Positions 59,875 through 64,000 of a stretch of 64,000 bases of DNA are shown here, piece after piece; position 1 is the first letter of the stretch; each line of letters begins with the position of its first letter. Below the pieces are notes generated by a model. The model was not told where the DNA came from, ran no database searches, and saw only the letters and a program-made list of their open reading frames with translations. The stretch is taken from contig NZ_FNTA01000004.1 in assembly GCF_900105055.1 (NCBI RefSeq), positions 3,193,501 to 3,257,500 on the forward strand. Direction: 5' to 3'. The DNA is from Amycolatopsis lurida (GTDB taxonomy: Bacteria > Actinomycetota > Actinomycetes > Mycobacteriales > Pseudonocardiaceae). The translations under genes and the position numbers were made by a program.

Positions 59875-62283
59875 TCATCGCTCGTAACTGATCGAACGGT
59901 CGCCGCCCTCGTCGTCGAGCGACCCGCTGATCCGGCCGCCCGCACCACTGGTCTCGAAAATGCCACCCTCGACGCGATACTGGCTCGACCCGCGCTGCGT
60001 GTCGCCCCCGCCGCCACCGGCCGCGCCGCCCATGGCGCCCATTCCGCCCATCATGCCGCCCATTCCGGCGGGCGAACTCGCGGCACCGGCGCTCGCGGGC
60101 GCCGGGTCCATCCCGCCGGGAGCCATCCCGAGACCACCTTCGGCCCCGGCAGGCTGCGCACCGCCGCCGGACTGCATGCCCGCTTCCAGGGAACCGGCTT
60201 CGTTCAGCGACCCCGACGAAGCACCTTCGAGGGGGCTTCCGATCGCGCCTTCGAAGCTGCCGCCGCCTCCCGCGGTCGGCACGGTGCCATCGCCGCCGGC
60301 ACCCGACGCGCCACCCGCGCTGGCTTCGGCCCCCGCCGAGACCGAAGCGGTCCCTTCGGCGCCGACACCGACCTCGACTCCGCCCGGAGCGCTGAAGCCA
60401 CCGCCGCCGCCACCACCGGGAGGAGCGATGCCGTCAGCCGGGGCGGGCATGGGACGAACGTCTTCGACCTTGCCGGGCTGCGGGTTGCCGGGGTTCCGGT
60501 CGTCGAGGCCGTTCTTGATGTCGTCGGTCTGGAGGGTGTCGCCGGGCTTGAGCTCCTTCTTCTCACCCTTTTCGTCGAGGGTGTAGGTGGTCGGCTCGCC
60601 CTTGCCGTCGTCGACGGTCACCACGGTCGGACCGTTCGGTCCCTGCGGCTGCTCGGCGGTGATCTTGAGGTTGCCGTCCTGGATGTGGATCTTGCCGTCC
60701 GGGCCGGGCCGGTAGACGCCGTCGGGGCCGGGCTCGCCCTCCTTGACGGTGCCCTTCGGCCCGAACTCGCCGTCCTTACCTTCTTCGCCGGGCTTGCCGT
60801 CCTTGCCCTCTTCGCCCTTCGGGTCGTCGAAGTCGAGCTTGTAGTCCTTCTCGTTGCCCTTGCCGTCGTCGACCTTGATGTCCATTTTGCCGTCTTTATC
60901 CGGCTCGGTCATCTCGATCTTGTTGTCGCCCTTTTGGACGGTCATGGTGTCCTGACCGTCGATGCCGTCCTTGATCGCCTCGCCCGTCGCCGGGTCGATC
61001 GGATACGGCTTGCCGGTCTCGGGGTCCAGCTCGAGCGGTTTGCCGGTGACCGGGTTCATGCCCTCCGCGGGCTTGTCCTCCGGCTTCGGCGTCTCGGGAA
61101 CCGTGGCGGCGGGCGGGGTGCTGGCACCGCCGCCGCTTCCGCTTCCACCACCCGTTCCCCCACCGGTTCCCCCGCCAGTACCGCCGCCGGTGCCCCCACC
61201 GGTGTCACCGCCGCCACCCTTGTCCTTGCCCTTGCCGTCGTCGACGGGCGGCTTCTCGGACCCGGGCGCGGGGAACGGGTTCGTGTAGTCCTCCATGAAC
61301 CGCGACAGCTCGTGATACTGCGTGTTGATCGTCTCGTTCGCGTTCTTGCAGAGCTTCTTGAAGTTCTCGAACCGCTCACCGAACTCGGTGGCGAACGAGC
61401 CCTTCAGCCACTGCTTCGCGGCCCCGATCGCGTAGTCCTTGTTCTCGTCGTTCAGCTTGCAGTCGTCGTCACGCAGCCGTTCGGCGAGATTGTTGCCCGG
61501 ACACGCGGAGTCGAGCCAGTACGCGACGTCCATGAGCTTTTCTTTGGAATCGACCTTGCCGTTCGCGATCTCGACGACCTGCTTCGCCGTGAACAGCGGC
61601 GCCGTGGCGACTTTGTCGACTCGCAGCTTCAGCGTTTCGTCGACCTTCAGCTTGAGCGCGCTGTAGATCTTGTCGATGGTCGACGGCACCAGTTTGATGG
61701 CGCCGTCCATCTGCGCGATGAGCTCTTTCGCGTCGGGCTGGATCCGCTGCTCGTACTTGACCTTCGCGGCCGTCGCGCCCTTGCCCTTCCAGTCGTGGAA
61801 GAGCGTGGACAGCGCCGCCGACGCGTCCTTCTGAGTCTGCTCGACGGCCTTCTTCGCGTCGCCGAGATCTTCGACCTCGTCGAACATCTTCTGGAAGTTG
61901 ATCTCGCGGTTCTCGTGGAACCGGTCCCAGATGTCGGTCTTGTAGCTGATCTCGTACGGCTTGTCCGGCATCTTGTTCCAGACCTGCTCGGCCCAGTCGG
62001 AGAAGAAGTCCAGCGCCGGCTTCCCGAGGTCGAGCACCTGGTCGGACTTGGTGGTGGAACCACCCGCGGCAGGCCGGGACATGGAGTCGAGATCCTTGTC
62101 GGCCTGTTTCGTGGCGGCCGCCTGCTTCTTGTCACCGGCCGCGTTCGAGTCACGTTCGGCGACGGCCTTCTTGTAGGCCTCTTCCCTGCCGCCGAACGAC
62201 AACACCAACGCGTCTTTGGTGCCCTGAGTGACGTACGGGTCGTTCAGGATTTCCTTGATCTGTGCGGGCGTCGGTTCACTCAT
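59875..62283 (-). CDS. 802-residue secreted-type Gly/Asp-rich protein, likely type VII substrate
   Basis: The N-terminal 330 residues are helical and WXG-like (ALDFFSDWAEQVWNKMPDKP, AKKAVEQTQKDASAALSTLF). A Gly-Thr repeat hinge (about 345-375, repeats of GGGT) follows, then an acidic Asp/Lys/Pro region with tandem short motifs (PVTGKPLELDPETGKPYPIDP, KGEPTTYTLDEKGEKKELKPG), and finally a Gly/Ala/Met-rich tail (GMGGMMGGMGAMGGAAGGGGG). No signal peptide or membrane helix. Its start overlaps the stop of the WXG100-like gene by one base (TAATG). Coupling and layout suggest an ESX/T7SS effector or large partner; no enzyme motif seen. Confidence 0.75.
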   Translation of the reverse strand: MSEPTPAQIKEILNDPYVTQGTKDALVLSFGGREEAYKKAVAERDSNAAGDKKQAAATKQADKDLDSMSRPAAGGSTTKSDQVLDLGKPALDFFSDWAEQVWNKMPDKPYEISYKTDIWDRFHENREINFQKMFDEVEDLGDAKKAVEQTQKDASAALSTLFHDWKGKGATAAKVKYEQRIQPDAKELIAQMDGAIKLVPSTIDKIYSALKLKVDETLKLRVDKVATAPLFTAKQVVEIANGKVDSKEKLMDVAYWLDSACPGNNLAERLRDDDCKLNDENKDYAIGAAKQWLKGSFATEFGERFENFKKLCKNANETINTQYHELSRFMEDYTNPFPAPGSEKPPVDDGKGKDKGGGGDTGGGTGGGTGGGTGGGTGGGSGSGGGASTPPAATVPETPKPEDKPAEGMNPVTGKPLELDPETGKPYPIDPATGEAIKDGIDGQDTMTVQKGDNKIEMTEPDKDGKMDIKVDDGKGNEKDYKLDFDDPKGEEGKDGKPGEEGKDGEFGPKGTVKEGEPGPDGVYRPGPDGKIHIQDGNLKITAEQPQGPNGPTVVTVDDGKGEPTTYTLDEKGEKKELKPGDTLQTDDIKNGLDDRNPGNPQPGKVEDVRPMPAPADGIAPPGGGGGGGFSAPGGVEVGVGAEGTASVSAGAEASAGGASGAGGDGTVPTAGGGGSFEGAIGSPLEGASSGSLNEAGSLEAGMQSGGGAQPAGAEGGLGMAPGGMDPAPASAGAASSPAGMGGMMGGMGAMGGAAGGGGGDTQRGSSQYRVEGGIFETSGAGGRISGSLDDEGGDRSISYER

Positions 62284-62597
62284 TACTGGGTTCCCGCCTT
62301 GTTGGCCGCCGCGGCGTTCGCCTGGTCGGATGAGGTGTAGCGGGTCGACGCGGTGCTGACCCCGCCGGCGAGCTGGGTGAGCTGGCCCGCGTAGCCCTTC
62401 ATCGCGTCGGAAATGGCGAGAATTCCGGTGGCGTAGCCCTTTTGGTAGTCCTTGTGGATCCGGCCGAAGTCGGCGGGCTGGACCTGCGTCGGCCCTACCT
62501 TCCCCGCCTCGGACGTCGTGTTCTCAGCCGCGCGCTCCAACGACGTCGACGCCGTGAGCATCGCCTCTGAATCGGCTTTGTAGCCCCCGTCCGGCAT
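62283..62597 (-). CDS. WXG100/ESX-like small helical protein
   Basis: 104 residues, the size of Esx/EspB-type partners. Two long helices (about 10-40 and 48-95) with a polar turn around VQPADFGRIHKD. A classical Trp-x-Gly is absent, as in the T7SS target (PF10824-like) subgroup. First gene of the trio with the 802-residue and 178-residue proteins, which it probably accompanies for export through a type VII system encoded elsewhere. Confidence 0.78.
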   Translation of the reverse strand: MPDGGYKADSEAMLTASTSLERAAENTTSEAGKVGPTQVQPADFGRIHKDYQKGYATGILAISDAMKGYAGQLTQLAGGVSTASTRYTSSDQANAAAANKAGTQ

Positions 62598-62735
62598 GAC
62601 CGGTGCCCCCTTCGTCCCGCTGTATCCGCCTCGTTGTCCTACCTACGACGCACGCCGGCGGCATCAGGTGCCATCGCATATGCACACAGAATGTACCCAT
62701 CGGCCATCCGGACCGCAGGGACATTCACACCTTTG

Positions 62736-63041
62736 CTAACTCAAACGATTTCGGCGTAAGAAGCCTGGTAGACCGCGTTTTCGCGGTTTCGCGCCCGCGT
62801 CGATGGCTTCGGCGAGCACGGTGGCCGCGCCGCGGATGTCGACCAGGCGATCCAGCTCGTCGAGGTCGATGTCGATACCGAACTCCACCTCGACGGTCGC
62901 CAGGAGCCGGACGCGGCGCCGGGAGTCGACGCCCATCTCGGCGAAGGGCGTGTTCTCGTCGATGGTGTCCGGATCGACGTCGAAGGTTTCGCAGACGAGG
63001 GCCTTGATCTCGTCGACGTACTCGCTCCCGTCAGCTGCCAT
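62736..63041 (-). CDS. Acyl carrier protein
   Basis: 101 residues from ATG at 63041 (ATG at 63059 also possible). Four-helix ACP with the phosphopantetheine Ser in EMGVDSRRR (helix II), preceded by VCETFDVDPDTIDENTPF. The C-terminal extension is basic (KPRKRGLPGFLRRNRLS), unusual for a free ACP and possibly membrane- or partner-binding. It overlaps the fatty acyl-AMP ligase gene by 11 bases and is the obvious acceptor of the acyl adenylate made by that enzyme. Confidence 0.92.
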   Translation of the reverse strand: MAADGSEYVDEIKALVCETFDVDPDTIDENTPFAEMGVDSRRRVRLLATVEVEFGIDIDLDELDRLVDIRGAATVLAEAIDAGAKPRKRGLPGFLRRNRLS

Positions 63042-64000
63042 GGGGGAATTCTGTCCCATCCGCGGTCCAGTACCGCGTTCTGGCCGCGGAACGCGCGACC
63101 TTGCCGCTGGAGGTCCTGGGCAGGCCGCCGGGTTTCACCAGGAAGAAAGCACGAAGCCGCACGTCGTGCCGCTCGGCGACGGCGCGGGTGGCGGCCCGCG
63201 CGATCTCGGCTTCGTCGAAGTCAGGGGCTTTCCGCGCGCGTTCGGCGACCACGACGACGCCCTCCCCCTCATCGCCGTCGACCGAGAACGCGGCGACTCG
63301 GTCGGGCCCGAGAAGGGGGTGCGCGGCGGCGACCGTCTCCTCGATGTCGTGGGGGCTGTGATTGCGGCCGTCGATGATGATCAGATCCTTGATGCGACCG
63401 GTCACCGACAGCCTGCCGTCGCGGATCATGCCCAGGTCACCGGTGCGGAGCCAGCCGCCTTCGCCGTCGAGTTCGGCGCCGAACACCTCGGCGGTCAACT
63501 CCGGACGGCGCCAATACCCGGCGGCCACATTGGGCCCCTTGACCCAGATCTCGCCCGTGTCGACTTTAGCGGGCAAACTGCGATCCGGCGGTGGCACGAC
63601 GCGGACCCGCTGCCCCCTGGGCCAGCCGATTTCGACGATTTCCCGGCCGTCCACTTCGGTCACCACCGGGCCGCCGGAATCGCCGCTGGCGACGTAGACC
63701 GTAGCCTCGGCCAGACCGTAGGACGGCCGGAACGCGCCCCTCGGGAAGCCGTGGGGTTCATAGGCGGCGAGGAACTCTCGCACGGTCGCCGCCCGGACCG
63801 GTTCACTGCCGCTGAGCGCGATCGACACCGTCGAGAGGTCGTACTCCGCGCGCTTCGACTCGGGCACGGCCTCGGTCACCAGGTCGTACGCGAAGTTCGG
63901 GGCCGCGGTGAGCGTGTTCGGATACGACGACATCAGCAGCAGCCAGCGCTCCGGGCGCCGGATGAACTCCAGTGGCGCGATGAACACCGTCCGGCCGCCG
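63031..64000 (-). CDS. Fatty acyl-AMP ligase (FAAL), 5' part outside the window
   Basis: The frame runs off the high end. Visible: FIRRPERWLLLMSSYPNTLTAAPNFAYDL (the FAAL-type core), FRPSYGLAEATVYVAS, the insertion-bearing region, WVKGPNVAAGYWRRPE, WLRTGDLGMIRDGRLSVTGRIKDLIIIDGRNHSPHDIEETV and the C-terminal PRTSSGKVARSAART with its Lys. FAALs (FadD32-like) activate fatty acids to acyl-AMP and pass them to an ACP or PKS; the neighbouring ACP fits. A repeat-like sequence lies in frame at 63559-63585. A lipid or lipopeptide pathway probably continues beyond the window. Confidence 0.92.
   Translation of the reverse strand, partial: GGRTVFIAPLEFIRRPERWLLLMSSYPNTLTAAPNFAYDLVTEAVPESKRAEYDLSTVSIALSGSEPVRAATVREFLAAYEPHGFPRGAFRPSYGLAEATVYVASGDSGGPVVTEVDGREIVEIGWPRGQRVRVVPPPDRSLPAKVDTGEIWVKGPNVAAGYWRRPELTAEVFGAELDGEGGWLRTGDLGMIRDGRLSVTGRIKDLIIIDGRNHSPHDIEETVAAAHPLLGPDRVAAFSVDGDEGEGVVVVAERARKAPDFDEAEIARAATRAVAERHDVRLRAFFLVKPGGLPRTSSGKVARSAARTRYWTADGTEFPHGS
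63559..63585. repeat. Divergent repeat copy inside the fatty acyl-AMP ligase gene
   Basis: GTCGACTTTAG, centre CGGG, CAAACTGCGATC. Read on the minus strand it encodes DRSLPAKVD in frame. Probably an old, mutated copy of the family. Confidence 0.65.

Overview
The window is high-GC actinobacterial chromosome, most likely from a filamentous member of the Pseudonocardiaceae (Amycolatopsis-like). The evidence is GTG/TTG starts, dense operons with ATGA/GTGA overlaps, a mycothiol-dependent enzyme, WhiB and BldM-type developmental regulators, a SigD/RsdA pair, and gene order from the guaA to glmS region that I recognise from memory of Mycobacterium tuberculosis (guaA, choD, guaB3, guaB2, DUF5319, rsdA, sigD, whiB3, groEL1, groES, tsaD, rimI, tsaB, tsaE, alr, nnr, glmS). 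The family assignment is inference. No rRNA, tRNA, CRISPR array, prophage or insertion sequence was recognised.

Layout. 1-4.1 kb: the tail of an unknown gene, a membrane protein, a Ser/Thr kinase and a degenerate kinase. 4.1-7.6 kb: hydrolase, LysR regulator, EamA exporter, small proteins and one frameshifted gene. 7.6-11.3 kb: a two-component system whose kinase carries a PspC domain, facing a PspC membrane protein. 11.5-13.0 kb: guaA. 13.1-22.3 kb: accessory metabolism (DinB, alcohol and aldehyde dehydrogenases, flavin oxidase) and a siderophore/heme-type ABC importer behind a probable IdeR/DtxR box. 22.3-36 kb: the conserved core choD-guaB3-guaB-DUF5319-rsdA-sigD-bldM-whiB-groEL-groES. 36-43.3 kb: an island between groES and tsaD carrying a phosphatase, a cell-wall amidase and an exosortase/glycosyltransferase/sorted-surface-protein/UDP-GlcNAc epimerase set. 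43.3-51.4 kb: tsaD-rimI-tsaB, a matB plus carboxyltransferase pair, then tsaE-hydrolase-alr. 51.4-54.7 kb: a sugar kinase operon. 54.9-59.3 kb: nnr, glmS and a hydrolase. 59.3-62.6 kb: a probable type VII secretion-associated trio. 62.7 kb to the end: an acyl carrier protein and a fatty acyl-AMP ligase running off the window.

Two things stand out. (1) A dispersed palindromic repeat occurs about 29 times in 64 kb. Typical half-sites are GATCGCGTTTAG, GACCTGCGTTTAG or GATCGCGATTAG facing each other around a 4-5 bp G/C centre, so the core reads TTAG-(C/G)GGG-CTAA. Copies cluster after genes, supply or overlap the stop codons of eight genes, sit in frame inside alr, and cluster at places where the mycobacterial gene order is interrupted. 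(2) The exosortase island at 38.7-43.3 kb encodes a complete sorting transpeptidase-like membrane protein (Cys84, Arg129, His150), a processive-type glycosyltransferase overlapping it, a secreted protein with a C-terminal sorting tail, a 59-residue protein that is almost only an LAATG sorting signal, and a WecB-type UDP-GlcNAc 2-epimerase. I read this as a candidate glycan-linked surface-anchoring system.
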